Of a stretch of 64,000 bases of DNA, positions 1 through 8,785 are shown one piece after another. Where the stretch lies: positions 3,808,501 through 3,872,500 of the forward strand of contig NZ_CP023747.1 in NCBI RefSeq assembly GCF_008704995.1, given 5' to 3'. Both the position numbers and the translations under genes were made by a program. The notes under the pieces are model-generated. The model saw nothing but the letters and a program-made list of their open reading frames with translations. It searched no databases and was not told the DNA's origin. Every line of letters starts with the position of its first letter. The first letter of the stretch is position 1. Origin of the DNA: Streptomyces nodosus (GTDB taxonomy: Bacteria; Actinomycetota; Actinomycetes; Streptomycetales; Streptomycetaceae).

Positions 1-1221
1 GCGATCCTCATCCCGTTCGCCGCGGCGGTCGTGGTGGGCCTCATGGTGCTGTGGCCCGGCGGTGTGCCGTCACATGAGCGGAGCGGTGTCGGCTTCGACC
101 GACAGTCCCAGCAGGCTACGGTCACCGATGTCGCGGCGGTCGACTGTGCGTCGGTGAACGCCTCGGGAGGGGCTTCGGCGGGCGGCGCCTCCACCGCCGA
201 GGGCTCTTCACCGTCACAGGCATCGGGCGGCACCTGCAAGAAGGCCACGGTCCGCGTCGACACCGGCAAGGACAAGGGCCGTACGTTCACGGAGATCGTC
301 CAGCCGGACCAGACACGGCAGCTACACCAGGGCGACAAGGTCGTGGTGTCGTACGAACCCTCCGCGCCCAAGGATCTGCAGTACTCGGTCACCGATGTGA
401 ACCGCGGCTTCCCCATGGCCCTGCTCGCCGGTATCTTCGCCGTCGCCGTGGTGGTCGTAGGCCGGATGCGCGGTGTCATGGCGCTGGTCGCCCTGGCGGT
501 GAGTTTCCTGCTGCTGAACCTGTTCGTCCTGCCGGCGATCCTGCAGGGCTCGAATCCGCTGCTGGTGGCCGTGGTCGGTTCCAGTGCCATCATGCTGATC
601 GCCCTCTATATGTGCCATGGGCTCTCGGCCCGTACCTCCGTGGCCGTCCTCGGCACGCTCATCTCACTGTCGCTGATCGGCGCGCTGGGCACGCTCTTCA
701 TCGGCTGGGCCGCACTGACCGGCAACACGGACGACAGCACCGGGCTGATCCACGGTCTCTACCCGCATATCGACATGAGCGGTCTGCTGCTGGCCGGCGT
801 CATCATCGGCTCGCTCGGTGTCCTCGACGACGTGACGGTGACACAGACCTCCGCGGTCTGGGAGCTCCATGAGGCCAACCCCTCGATGAGCTGGCGCGAT
901 CTGTACCGCGCGGGTATCCGCATCGGCCGTGACCACATCGCGTCCGTCGTCAATACGCTGGTTCTGGCGTACGCGGGCGCCGCCCTGCCTCTGCTGCTGC
1001 TCTTCTCCATCGCACAGAGCAGCGTGGCCACGGTCGCCAACAGCGAACTGGTCGCCGAGGAGATCGTGCGCACCCTTGTGGGTTCGATCGGCCTGGTCGC
1101 CTCGGTCCCGGTCACCACGGCCCTGGCCGCCCTCGTGGTCTCGGCCGACCGGCGGGAGACCGGCACCGCCCCTGTCGAGGTACCGGCCCGCGGAGGACGG
1201 GGCCGCCGCCGCAGGCGCTGA
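1..1221 (+). CDS. YibE/F family multi-pass membrane protein (5' end outside window)
   Basis: The frame is open from base 1, so the gene starts upstream of the window and only about 406 residues are visible. The N-terminal part is an extracytoplasmic region rich in Ala, Ser and Gly. About six to seven hydrophobic segments follow from roughly residue 135, including a glycine-rich stretch (LLLAGVIIGSLGVLDDVTVT) typical of YibE/F proteins. The C-terminus is a basic Arg/Gly tail (GRGRRRRR). YibE/F proteins are poorly characterised integral membrane proteins, sometimes suggested to be transporters; no substrate can be read from the sequence. The next gene, ssgA, is convergent and ends about 50 bases away. 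Confidence 0.8.
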   Translation, partial: AILIPFAAAVVVGLMVLWPGGVPSHERSGVGFDRQSQQATVTDVAAVDCASVNASGGASAGGASTAEGSSPSQASGGTCKKATVRVDTGKDKGRTFTEIVQPDQTRQLHQGDKVVVSYEPSAPKDLQYSVTDVNRGFPMALLAGIFAVAVVVVGRMRGVMALVALAVSFLLLNLFVLPAILQGSNPLLVAVVGSSAIMLIALYMCHGLSARTSVAVLGTLISLSLIGALGTLFIGWAALTGNTDDSTGLIHGLYPHIDMSGLLLAGVIIGSLGVLDDVTVTQTSAVWELHEANPSMSWRDLYRAGIRIGRDHIASVVNTLVLAYAGAALPLLLLFSIAQSSVATVANSELVAEEIVRTLVGSIGLVASVPVTTALAALVVSADRRETGTAPVEVPARGGRGRRRRR

Positions 1222-1274
1222 GACGCCGTGTGAGGAACCGTTACAGCAGGAACCGTCACGACGCCGCAGCCGGT

Positions 1275-1712
1275 TCAACCGGTGCTCTGTTCCTCCGCCA
1301 GGATCCGGTCCAGTGCCTCGTCCAGATGTGCGTCGAAGTCGGCGAGGGAGCCCTCCTGCCCGAGCGGCACCAGCTTGTCCGTGCGATCGAGGAACGCCAC
1401 CAGCGGCACCGCGCCCGAACGGAACAGGGCACGGTCGGCACCCACCTGAAGCCGGATCAGCACCTCACCGAAGGTGTCCGGTTCGGCGGGAGCGATATGC
1501 ACATCGCCGTCGCCGCACGGCCGGCCCACGCCGTCGACCAGCAACTCGCGTCCGAACGCCCAGGTGACGGGTGCGTCGCCGGGCAAATGGAAGGTCAGCC
1601 GCACGGCATAGGGATCACTGGTCTCGTAGCACAGCTCCACCGGAATGCGGAACGAGAGCTCCTCCGAGACGAGAAAACTCATCATGACCTCTGCCTGCAC
1701 CGACTCGCGCAT
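1275..1712 (-). CDS. ssgA: SsgA, sporulation-specific cell division activator (SsgA-like protein)
   Basis: The 145-residue protein has the SsgA-like core: MSFLVSEELSFRIPVEL, the HLPGDAPVTWAFGREL block, and LVAFLDRTDKLVPLGQE near the C-terminus. SsgA-like proteins are found only in morphologically complex actinomycetes. SsgA helps position SsgB and FtsZ for sporulation septation and stimulates septum formation in submerged culture. The start is uncertain. ATG 1712 has only a weak GGGG upstream, while the internal ATGs at 1685 and 1682 (MMSFL) follow AGAGG and would give about 135 residues. The gene lies just downstream of ssgR on the same strand, the arrangement in which SsgR activates ssgA. 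Confidence 0.93.
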   Translation of the reverse strand: MRESVQAEVMMSFLVSEELSFRIPVELCYETSDPYAVRLTFHLPGDAPVTWAFGRELLVDGVGRPCGDGDVHIAPAEPDTFGEVLIRLQVGADRALFRSGAVPLVAFLDRTDKLVPLGQEGSLADFDAHLDEALDRILAEEQSTG

Positions 1713-1812
1713 CGCCTACCCCGTCAGTAGCCGTCGACTGGCCAGGAATGATCCCCCTGACACCTGCTGGAAGTTTGCTGAACGTGCGGAGCAGATCACA
1801 AGGAGTGAGTTT

Positions 1813-2673
1813 TCAGATGCTGATAGAGAGGGCGAGTGTCCCTGACCGGCTTCCGATCTCCGCCTGCAACCGACGTGCCGCCGGAAGCAGCCGGCCGCAC
1901 TGATGGGACGGCATGGAGATCGCCACCGAGGCGGCCGCCCTCCCCCCGGCGGCGGTCAGGGGGAACGCGGCACAGACCGTCCCGAGTGCGTACTCCTGGT
2001 GTTCCACGACCGGTTCCTGCCACCCCAGACGGTCCAGTCGCCGCAGGAAGGTGCGCTCGTCGCGCACCGTGTAAGGGGTGATCGACTGCACCGGGTGGCG
2101 GTCGAGATGGTCCCGACGGGCCTCCTCGTCCAACTGGGACAGCAGGCACTGGCCGATCGCATGGGCATGCCCGGTCTCACGGAAGTCGGCCCATTCCTCG
2201 GCCGCGGGGTTCGCCGGGCTGTCGGCAACACCGAGGAGCTCGATCTCACCCTTGCGATACACCGCGTAGTAAACAGGAGCACCGATCGAATCACGCCATT
2301 GTGCTAGCGCGTCGTCCATCATGCTGCGACGTTTCTGCTGGGCCGCACTGCCGCTCAGCCGCTCGGCCGCCTCGCCCAGAAAGAACAACCCCTTCTCCCG
2401 GCGCAGATAGCCCTCGTGGGTCAGGGTGCGCAGCAGGTGATAGGCGGTGGGGAGCGCCAGGCCGACCTCGCGGGCCAGTTGTTTGGCGGGGGCCCCGTAC
2501 TCCCGGTCGGCGACGGCCTCGAGCAGTCGCATCGCACGCTGCACGGATCCGATGAGTGTGGTGGGTTGCGGCGGCACGGGCGGAAGATGCGCTTCCGCCG
2601 ACGAGGTACGCCGTAGCGCGGGCGGGACGGGCGGGGCAAGAGAGTGTGCGCGTGCGGTGCCGACCGTAGCCAA
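1813..2673 (-). CDS. ssgR: SsgR, IclR-family transcriptional activator of ssgA
   Basis: The 286-residue protein has a disordered Pro-rich N-terminus. An IclR-type winged helix-turn-helix follows at about residues 40-95 (SVQRAMRLLEAVADREYGAP, then AREVGLALPTAYHLLRTL), and then the IclR effector domain. The start is taken at a TTG codon preceded by GGGAG on the complementary strand. In Streptomyces the IclR-type gene next to ssgA encodes SsgR, a direct activator of ssgA transcription during development. Position and strand immediately upstream of ssgA support the assignment. The gap of about 100 bases between them should hold the ssgA promoter. Confidence 0.9.
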   Translation of the reverse strand: MATVGTARAHSLAPPVPPALRRTSSAEAHLPPVPPQPTTLIGSVQRAMRLLEAVADREYGAPAKQLAREVGLALPTAYHLLRTLTHEGYLRREKGLFFLGEAAERLSGSAAQQKRRSMMDDALAQWRDSIGAPVYYAVYRKGEIELLGVADSPANPAAEEWADFRETGHAHAIGQCLLSQLDEEARRDHLDRHPVQSITPYTVRDERTFLRRLDRLGWQEPVVEHQEYALGTVCAAFPLTAAGGRAAASVAISMPSHQCGRLLPAARRLQAEIGSRSGTLALSISI

Positions 2674-2966
2674 ATGTCACTCCCGGAACGCGAGGACGAC
2701 CTCCCGTGCGGGGACACGGAAGGGGATGCGCCGCGACGCGGGACCTGCCGCGCGGCGAGTTCCGGACTCTAACGGTCTCCCCCCGCCCACCGACGGCATC
2801 ACCGGGAAAACTCCCTCGCCCGAGCGAACCCGGCGTTCCTGTTACCGGTTGCCGTTCCTGTGCCCGGCCGCCCGTTGCGACCCGCCGGCCACCCACCGTC
2901 CCCCGGCGTGCGCCGTCTCTTCGGCGCGCTGTGGGCGGCCGGCCGGTCGCCGTGAGCCGCGTCGGC

Positions 2967-3176
2967 TCACCAGTCGCGGTGTGACGAGCTCGACATGAAC
3001 TTCCGCACGATGTAGATCAGTCCGCCGACCAGCGCGACGAAGAGCAGCACCTTGAACAGCAGCGCGACGACGAAGCCGATGACGGTCGCGATCATGCTGC
3101 CGAAAACGACCAGAGCGACGATCGGCACCGCGACCCACTTCACCCACCACGGCAAACCCGCGAAGATCTCTCGCAT
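2967..3176 (-). CDS. Small DUF5326-type membrane protein
   Basis: A 69-residue protein starts MREIFAGLPWWVKW and has two closely spaced hydrophobic segments (about residues 13-33 and 38-58), ending in a short basic/serine tail (RKFMSSSSHRDW). The size and the WWVKW opening match small conserved membrane proteins of Streptomyces grouped as DUF5326. No function is known. It lies between ssgR and a cupin gene on the same strand, separated from each by more than 150 bases, so it is probably transcribed alone. Confidence 0.75.
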   Translation of the reverse strand: MREIFAGLPWWVKWVAVPIVALVVFGSMIATVIGFVVALLFKVLLFVALVGGLIYIVRKFMSSSSHRDW

Positions 3177-3345
3177 CGCCTTGTCCTTGTCTCTGCGCCC
3201 GTCGCCCCGCGTCCGGTTCGGGGGCTCTGCTTCCGGGGTCTTCTTCGTCGTGCCTTCGATGCTAGGGCCCTTCAGGGGTGGAAGGGGGCCCCGCGTCCCC
3301 CGGTCCTCCCCTGATCGCCCCCCTAGGGAACCCTGAGAGGGGCCC

Positions 3346-3663
3346 TCAGCTCTCGGGGGGAGAGAACACCACCAGAACCCTCAGGTCCTCGGTGATGTGG
3401 TGGAACTTGTGGACGGTGCCGGCCGGCACATACACGACACTGCCACGCGCGACCTGGGTGGTCTCCGTGCCCACGGTGATCGAGCCACGTCCGCTGACGA
3501 CGAAGTACACCTCGTCCTGCCGGTGCGGCTGCTGCGGGTCGGAGTCGCCCGCATCGAGCGCGTACAGGCCGACCGACATGTTCCGCTCCCGCAGGAACTG
3601 CAGATAAGCACCGTCGTTGGCGGCGCGCTCCGCCTCCAGGTCGTCCAGCCGGAATGCCTTCAT
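3346..3663 (-). CDS. Small cupin-domain protein
   Basis: The 105-residue protein is essentially one cupin barrel. Cupin motif 1 is seen as PHRQDEVYFVVSGRG and motif 2 as PAGTVHKFHHI, with His and Glu placed as metal ligands. It ends in FSPPES. Single-domain cupins bind a small ligand or metal, and the substrate cannot be inferred. It is divergent from the holin-like gene at 3723, with only 59 bases between the two starts, so the promoters must share that short region. Confidence 0.85.
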   Translation of the reverse strand: MKAFRLDDLEAERAANDGAYLQFLRERNMSVGLYALDAGDSDPQQPHRQDEVYFVVSGRGSITVGTETTQVARGSVVYVPAGTVHKFHHITEDLRVLVVFSPPES

Positions 3664-3722
3664 CGCAGTTGCCCGCCCTCGCTCGGTACTCGTCCGTGAC
3701 CCCGTCTGCCACGATCAGACAC

Positions 3723-4103
3723 ATGAAGAATTTCGTAGTCAAGACGATCGCCAACGCGGGGGCCCTGGCCGTCGCCGTCTGGATGCTCGACAGGATCACG
3801 CTCACCGGTTCCGGCACCGGCAAGAAGGCGGCCACACTCATAGTCGTCGCACTGCTCTTCGGCCTGGTGAACTTCGTGGTCAAGCCGATCCTGAAGGTGC
3901 TGACCTTTCCCCTGTTCATCCTGACGCTCGGCCTGATCACCCTGGTCGTCAACGCCGTCATGCTGCTGCTCACCTCATGGCTGGCGGGCAGACTGGACCT
4001 GAGCTTCCATGTCGAGGGCTTCTGGACCGCCGTCCTCGGCGGCCTGATCATCTCGATCGTCTCCTGGGCGCTGCACATGGTGCTGCCCGACGACAAGGAC
4101 TGA
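3723..4103 (+). CDS. Phage-holin family 4 (PF04020-like) membrane protein
   Basis: The 126-residue protein starts MKNFVVKTIANAGALA and has about four transmembrane segments, including a repeated VVALLFGLVNFVVKPILKVL-type helix pair. This matches the small family named mycobacterial phage holin superfamily IV, which is chromosomal and widespread in Actinobacteria; no lytic role is implied. The start was set at ATG 3723 because the longer frame upstream lacks a ribosome site and overlaps the divergent cupin promoter. ptpA begins 10 bases after the stop, so the two are probably cotranscribed. Confidence 0.8.
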   Translation: MKNFVVKTIANAGALAVAVWMLDRITLTGSGTGKKAATLIVVALLFGLVNFVVKPILKVLTFPLFILTLGLITLVVNAVMLLLTSWLAGRLDLSFHVEGFWTAVLGGLIISIVSWALHMVLPDDKD

Positions 4104-4112
4104 GGGAGCCGC

Positions 4113-4604
4113 ATGACCTACCGCGTCTGTTTCGTCTGCACCGGCAACATCTGCCGCTCCCCGATGGCCGAGTCGGTCTTCCGCGCGCATGTGGAGAGGG
4201 CCGGTCTCCATGAGCTGGTCGAGGTCGACAGCGCGGGCACGGGCGACTGGCACGAGGGAGCGGGCGCCGATCCGCGTACCGTCGCGGTGCTGGAGGAACA
4301 CGGCTATGACAGCGATCACATCGCGCGTCAGTTCCAGTCTTCCTGGTTCTCCCGCCTGCACCTGGTGATCGCCCTCGACTCCGGCCACCTGGAGGCCCTG
4401 CGCCGCCTCGCGCCCACCCCCGAGGAGGCCGCGAAGATCAGGCTGCTGCGCTCGTACGACCCGGCCGCCGTCGGAGGCCTCGACGTACCCGACCCCTACT
4501 ACGGTGAGCTGGACGGCTTCCGGGCGTGTCTCGGGATGGTGGAAGCGGCGAGCCCCGGACTGCTGACCGCGGTACGGGAAGAGATGGCAGGACGGGCGGC
4601 ATGA
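4113..4604 (+). CDS. ptpA: Low-molecular-weight protein tyrosine phosphatase
   Basis: The 163-residue protein shows the P-loop VCTGNICRSPMAE (C-X5-R-S) at residues 8-20. The catalytic acid motif DPYYG is at about residue 129. Both are diagnostic for LMW-PTPs, which hydrolyse phosphotyrosine through a cysteinyl-phosphate intermediate. In Streptomyces, PtpA has been linked to secondary metabolism and morphology. RBS-like GGGAG lies just before the ATG. The stop overlaps the start of the downstream PLP enzyme (ATGA at 4601-4604), so translation of the two is coupled. Confidence 0.95.
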   Translation: MTYRVCFVCTGNICRSPMAESVFRAHVERAGLHELVEVDSAGTGDWHEGAGADPRTVAVLEEHGYDSDHIARQFQSSWFSRLHLVIALDSGHLEALRRLAPTPEEAAKIRLLRSYDPAAVGGLDVPDPYYGELDGFRACLGMVEAASPGLLTAVREEMAGRAA

Positions 4605-5755
4605 GCTCCGGAGACAGCGGCGCGCACGGCGCGGGAGCGGGCGAGGGCACACGTGCGGTGCGGGCGGGGCTTCCCGAGCCGGTCAAGTACGAGCCGACCC
4701 TGCCGGGCCCCGTCTTCGCCGCGCACTTCCATCTGCCCGGCGAACCGACCGGCCCGTACACCTACGGCCGGGACGACAACCCCACCTGGACCCATCTCGA
4801 ACGCGCCATCGGCGAGCTGGAGGCGCCCGGCGAGGCCGGTGTGGAAACGCTCGCCTTCGCCTCCGGCATGGCCGCGATCTCGGCGGTTCTCTTCTCCCAG
4901 CTGCGCGCCGGCGACATCGTGGTGCTGCCCTCGGACGGATACCAGGTGCTGCCGCTGGTGGGCGAGCAGCTGACCGCCTTCGGCATCGAGGTGCGCACCG
5001 CACCGACCGGCGGCGACGCCCAGCTCGGCGTCCTGGACGGGGCGAAGCTGCTGTGGATCGAGACCCCCTCGAACCCGGGTCTTGACGTATGCGATGTGCG
5101 GCGGCTCGTGGCGGCGGCCCATGCGCAGGGAACCGTCGTGGCCGTCGACAACACCCTGGCGACCCCCCTGGGCCAGCGCCCCCTGGAGCTGGGCGCGGAC
5201 TTCTCCGTGGCCAGCGGCACCAAGATGCTCACCGGACACGGAGACCTGCTGCTCGGGTATGTGGCCTCCCGGGACGCCGGGCTGATGGCCTCCGTACGGC
5301 GCTGGCGCAAGATCGTCGGGGCGATCCCCGGTCCGATGGAGGCCTGGCTCGCGCACCGTTCGCTGGCGACGCTCCAGCTCCGTGCCGACCGGCAGACCGC
5401 CAATGCGCTCACGGTCGCCGAGGCGCTGCGTGGCCGCCCCGAGGTGAGCGGGCTGCGGTATCCCGGCCTGCCCGACGACCCCTCGCATCCGATCGCCCTG
5501 CGGCAGATGCGGCGCTTCGGGTGCGTGGTGTCCTTCTCCCTGCCCACCCGTACGAGAGCCGACCGCTTTCTGGAGAACCTGCGCATCGTCGACGACGCGA
5601 CGAGCTTCGGGGGCGTCCGGTCCACCGCCGAGCGGCGTGGACGCTGGGGCGGCGACGCGGTGCCGGAAGGTTTCATCCGCCTCTCGACGGGTGCGGAGGA
5701 CCCGGAGGATCTGGTGGCCGATGTGCTGCGCGCGCTCGACGCCTCGGCGGAATGA
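4601..5755 (+). CDS. Cystathionine gamma-lyase (Cys/Met metabolism PLP enzyme)
   Basis: The 384-residue fold-type I PLP enzyme has the FASGMAAISAVL phosphate-binding region, the cofactor-Asp segment VVAVDNTLATPLGQ, and the Schiff-base lysine in SVASGTKMLTGHGD. The C-terminal RLSTGAEDPEDLV is typical of the Cys/Met family. The likely reaction is cystathionine to cysteine, 2-oxobutyrate and ammonia, but close relatives act as gamma-synthases or methionine gamma-lyases. The ATG overlaps the ptpA stop by four bases, which fixes the start; the frame runs further upstream but inside ptpA. Confidence 0.88.
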   Translation: MSSGDSGAHGAGAGEGTRAVRAGLPEPVKYEPTLPGPVFAAHFHLPGEPTGPYTYGRDDNPTWTHLERAIGELEAPGEAGVETLAFASGMAAISAVLFSQLRAGDIVVLPSDGYQVLPLVGEQLTAFGIEVRTAPTGGDAQLGVLDGAKLLWIETPSNPGLDVCDVRRLVAAAHAQGTVVAVDNTLATPLGQRPLELGADFSVASGTKMLTGHGDLLLGYVASRDAGLMASVRRWRKIVGAIPGPMEAWLAHRSLATLQLRADRQTANALTVAEALRGRPEVSGLRYPGLPDDPSHPIALRQMRRFGCVVSFSLPTRTRADRFLENLRIVDDATSFGGVRSTAERRGRWGGDAVPEGFIRLSTGAEDPEDLVADVLRALDASAE

Positions 5756-5817
5756 GCGACCGCTTCCCGAGCGATGGCCATGGCCTCGGCTTCGCGGAGC
5801 CGGGTGACGGCCGACTG

Positions 5818-5841
5818 CCCCGGGGACCCTTTGCCCCGGGG
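5818..5841. terminator. GC hairpin downstream of the cystathionine lyase
   Basis: CCCCGGGG at 5818-5825 repeats as CCCCGGGG at 5834-5841, separated by 8 bases, so the two self-complementary arms can form a stem. It sits 63 bases after the lyase stop and just before a second, longer hairpin. Confidence 0.5.
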
Positions 5842-5859
5842 ATCCTTTCCGCGCACAGC

Positions 5860-5898
5860 GGGCGGTCCGAGCCTCCCCCCTCGTGGCTCGGACCGCCC
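5860..5898 (+). terminator. Rho-independent-like terminator after ptpA-lyase operon
   Basis: GGGCGGTCCGAGCC (5860-5873) pairs perfectly with GGCTCGGACCGCCC (5885-5898) across an 11-base loop. There is no T-run, as usual in Streptomyces. It separates the lyase from the AT-richer promoter region of the LysR gene. Confidence 0.8.
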
Positions 5899-5934
5899 CG
5901 GTTCCGCGCGCGAAGAACCGCGCGACCAAGGCTA

Positions 5935-6030
5935 GTTGACTCTTTGTCAGTGTCCAATCACTGTAACGACAGAGACCTATCGACTTATTTATAGTTGGGC
6001 GCCGTCGGGGTGTGCGGAGGGAGGGACACC
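5935..6030 (+). promoter_or_regulatory. AT-rich promoter region of the LysR-type regulator
   Basis: The segment after the terminator is unusually AT-rich for this genome (for example CGACTTATTTATAGTTGG at about 5981-5998) and runs up to a strong ribosome site, GGAGGGAGG, just before ATG 6031. LysR regulators usually bind AT-rich dyads near their own promoter. No exact operator was identified. Confidence 0.45.
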
Positions 6031-6936
6031 ATGGATCTGGCCCTGCTGCGCACCTTCATCACGGTGCACCGGGCCGGCTCCTTCACCCGCGCCGCAGCCC
6101 TGCTCGGCCTGTCCCAGCCGGCGGTCACCTCCCAGATCCGCGCCCTGGAGCGACAGCTGGGCCGCCCCCTCTTCCTGCGCCAGGCCCGCGGAGTGACCCC
6201 CACGACCGTCGGTGACGAACTCGCGCACAAGGCCGCGCCCCATCTCGACGCCCTGGTGGAGATCGCCGAGACCGGGCTCGACGAACACTCCTCGCTGCGC
6301 ACCCTCCACCTCGCCGGACCACCGGAATTCACCGCCGAGCGCGCCCTGCCCGCCCTCACACGGCTGACCGACGGCCTGGGGCAGGGCCTCACCCTGCGCG
6401 CCTCCTTCGGGAACGCCGACGTGATCCTGGACGGGCTCGGCGCCGGGCACCACGACTTGGCCATCACCACGGCGCGGCCGCGCGGCGCCCTGCTGACGGC
6501 GACACCGCTCTGCGACGAGGAGCACATTCTGGTGGCCGCCTCGCGCTGGGCCTCCCGCGTCGGCAGCGGCAAGCTGCGCCGCAAGGGGGCGCACGCACTG
6601 AGGAATCTCCCGGTGGTCGAGGTGCACGAGTCGCTGCCCTTTGTCTCCCGCTACTGGGCCTCCGTCTTCGACTCCCGCCCGGCCGCCTCCGGCACCGTGA
6701 TCGTTCCCGATCTGCGGGCGGTCCTCGCCTGCGCCGCCACGGGTGCCGGGCTCGCCGTGCTGCCCCGCTATCTCTGCGCCGCTGCACTGGAGCGGGGCGA
6801 TGTGGTGGCCCTCCACAATCCGGCGGTCCCTCCGCTGCGGACCTACTTCCTCGTCGTACGGACGGGGACGCTGGCCATGCCGCACATCGCGCGGGCCCAT
6901 GAGTGGCTGCTGCGAGCGGCCATGGACTGGGGGTGA
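6031..6936 (+). CDS. LysR-family transcriptional regulator
   Basis: The 301-residue protein has a textbook N-terminal LysR helix-turn-helix at residues 1-60: LLRTFITVHRAGSFTRAAAL, then SQPAVTSQIRALERQLG and PLFLRQARGVTPT. A periplasmic-binding-like effector domain follows. The start is ATG 6031, directly preceded by GGAGGGAGG. Both flanking genes are same-strand but separated by at least 150 bases, so the regulated target is not evident from context. Confidence 0.92.
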   Translation: MDLALLRTFITVHRAGSFTRAAALLGLSQPAVTSQIRALERQLGRPLFLRQARGVTPTTVGDELAHKAAPHLDALVEIAETGLDEHSSLRTLHLAGPPEFTAERALPALTRLTDGLGQGLTLRASFGNADVILDGLGAGHHDLAITTARPRGALLTATPLCDEEHILVAASRWASRVGSGKLRRKGAHALRNLPVVEVHESLPFVSRYWASVFDSRPAASGTVIVPDLRAVLACAATGAGLAVLPRYLCAAALERGDVVALHNPAVPPLRTYFLVVRTGTLAMPHIARAHEWLLRAAMDWG

Positions 6937-7059
6937 GGAACGACGGGATGTAGCGGCGATGCGGACATCCCCGACCGGACCGACCGAGGTCCGCGGCGAT
7001 CCACCGAGGGGCCCCACCAGGCATTCACATCGGGTTCGCCTTCCTGTGTGCTGCGCGAT

Positions 7060-7073
7060 GTTTCACGTGGAAC
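7060..7073. promoter_or_regulatory. parS-like ParB site, one mismatch
   Basis: GTTTCACGTGGAAC differs from the parS consensus GTTTCACGTGAAAC at one base. It lies 22 bases before the NUDIX start codon, so bound ParB could also affect that promoter. It is the parS candidate furthest from oriC in this window. Confidence 0.7.
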
Positions 7074-7094
7074 GGTCTGGGCCACATTCCACCC

Positions 7095-7577
7095 ATGACC
7101 GTTCGCCCCGTGGTCAAACGCACCGCCCGCGCCATCCTGCTCGATGGCGACGATCTGATTCTGATCAAGCGCACCAAGCCCAGCGTCGACCCTTACTGGG
7201 TCACCCCCGGTGGCGGGGTCGAGCCCTCCGACACGACCGTTGTCGACGCGCTCCACCGTGAGGTGCACGAGGAACTCGGTGCCAAGATCACCGATGTGGT
7301 GCCATGTTTCGTGGACACGGTCGAGCACATCGGCGAAGACGGCGGGGCAACCGGCGTCAAGGTGCAGCACTTCTTCGTCTGCCGTCTGGAGTCCATGGAC
7401 GAACGTCAGCGGCACGGCCCGGAGGTCGACCAGCCGACCGGTGAGTACGAGATCGTGCGTGTGCCCTTCACCAGAGTGGGCATCGCATCCGTCCACCTCG
7501 TGCCGCTGTCCTTGCGTCACTATCTCGACGGGAACATCGAAGGCGTACGGGCCATGCACGCGCCTGACCTCGGCTGA
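7095..7577 (+). CDS. NUDIX hydrolase
   Basis: The 160-residue protein has a Nudix box at about residues 38-60: GGGVEPSDT followed by ALHREVHEELGA. The catalytic REVHEE core is intact, but the first Glu of the GX5EX7REUXEEXGU pattern is Thr here. Nudix enzymes hydrolyse nucleoside diphosphates linked to a moiety X, and the substrate cannot be told from sequence. The start is ATG 7095, 22 bases after a parS-like site and without an obvious ribosome site. Confidence 0.88.
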   Translation: MTVRPVVKRTARAILLDGDDLILIKRTKPSVDPYWVTPGGGVEPSDTTVVDALHREVHEELGAKITDVVPCFVDTVEHIGEDGGATGVKVQHFFVCRLESMDERQRHGPEVDQPTGEYEIVRVPFTRVGIASVHLVPLSLRHYLDGNIEGVRAMHAPDLG

Positions 7578-7715
7578 CGCTCGGTTCACTGGCGACCGTT
7601 CGCGATCGAATTCCGACAGTTTCACATAAAAGTTCCATCCATGTCCTGCGCAGTCGGGTATGGCATGGCCAAAAGCGTCTGCCTTCGACCGCAAACCGGT
7701 GGACGCCAGTGGCCC

Positions 7716-8606
7716 ATGTCGGACAGCCTGACCTGCGTGTCGACACCTCCTCTCGCCGATCTGCCCATCCGCCGTCTGACGCCTCGCGATCTCGTCGCCT
7801 GCGCCGACCTGTCCGAGGACCGGGGCTGGCCCCGTGAGGAACACAAGTGGGGCCTGCTGCTCGCCGCCGGAAAGGGCTATGGCATCGACGACCCGGAGGG
7901 TGGTCTCGTCACCGCCTGCGTCGTGACCGAGTACGGGTCCCGGGCCCGCCCGGATCTCTGTGGCATCGGCATGGTGCTGGTCGCCGAGCGGCACGCCCGT
8001 CGGGGCGTCGGCCGTCGGCTGATGCGTCACGTGGTGACGGAGACCGGGACCACCACACCCCTCACGCTCTATGCCACCCCCTACGGCCGTCCCCTCTACG
8101 AGGAACTCGGCTTCAAGGTCATCGGCAGCTCCGAGATGGTGCGCGGCTGTTTCACGGCCGACGGCCCCCCGTCCACGGTCGCCACGCGTCCGGCCTCCGG
8201 GGAGGACCTCACCACTCTCGTCCGGCTCGACGGGGAGGTGTTCGGCGCCGATCGCACCCATGTGATCACTCGGTTGCCTGCCTTCGCCGATCAGTTGCGC
8301 GTCGCCGAGGAGAACGGACGGCTCATCGGTTACGCGGCCGCCTGGCCCAATATGGACACCCATGTCGTGGGCCCGCTCATCGCCCGCGACACCGAGACCG
8401 CGAAGGCGCTCGTCGCATCTCTCGCCGCCCATACGGACCGCCCGTTGCGTACGGATGTCGATATACGGCACAGGGAGCTGTTGAGCTGGCTGAAGGAGCA
8501 CGGGCTCGCCTCGGTCGCCTTCAACGCGATCATGACGTACGGCAGCCCGGATCTGCCCGGCGACTGGACGCGGCGTTTCGCTCCGCTCACGGTGGCCGCC
8601 GGCTGA
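7716..8606 (+). CDS. GNAT N-acetyltransferase with YitH/HolE-like C-terminal domain
   Basis: The protein is about 296 residues from ATG 7716. The N-terminal half carries the acetyl-CoA loop RHARRGVGRRLMRHVV at about residues 94-109 and the GNAT strand PLYEELGFKVIG. The C-terminal half (VRLDGEVFGADRTHV to VAFNAIMTYG) resembles the second acetyltransferase-like domain of YitH/HolE proteins. The substrate is unknown. The frame is open back to 7641, and ATGs at 7641 and 7665 are alternatives. None has a convincing ribosome site, so the start is uncertain. Confidence 0.82.
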   Translation: MSDSLTCVSTPPLADLPIRRLTPRDLVACADLSEDRGWPREEHKWGLLLAAGKGYGIDDPEGGLVTACVVTEYGSRARPDLCGIGMVLVAERHARRGVGRRLMRHVVTETGTTTPLTLYATPYGRPLYEELGFKVIGSSEMVRGCFTADGPPSTVATRPASGEDLTTLVRLDGEVFGADRTHVITRLPAFADQLRVAEENGRLIGYAAAWPNMDTHVVGPLIARDTETAKALVASLAAHTDRPLRTDVDIRHRELLSWLKEHGLASVAFNAIMTYGSPDLPGDWTRRFAPLTVAAG

Positions 8607-8698
8607 GCGGGTCCCATACATGAACACGCATGAACCGGCCTTCAGCGGTTCGGCGCCGCCTCCAGGGCGTCCTGGTGACCCGGAAGCGCTGACGATCG

Positions 8699-8740
8699 TT
8701 GCAGACGCGCGATATATGCCATCGCGGACTACTGCATCGG
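8699..8740. promoter_or_regulatory. Interrupted inverted repeat upstream of the MarR gene
   Basis: TGCAG (8700-8704) faces CTGCA (8732-8736), and inside it GCGAT faces ATCGC around an ATATGCC centre. The dyad lies about 50 bases upstream of ATG 8786, a common place for a MarR autoregulatory operator. The arms are short, so this is tentative. Confidence 0.35.
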
Positions 8741-8785
8741 TGCTCTAACCTTTGCGTGAGCTGCTCCGGGACAGAGGACAACGCC

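Noticed and set aside
3723..4103. Holin-family protein as a sign of prophage
   Set aside because: This family is chromosomal in actinobacteria, and the neighbours (ptpA, cupin) are core genes without phage functions.
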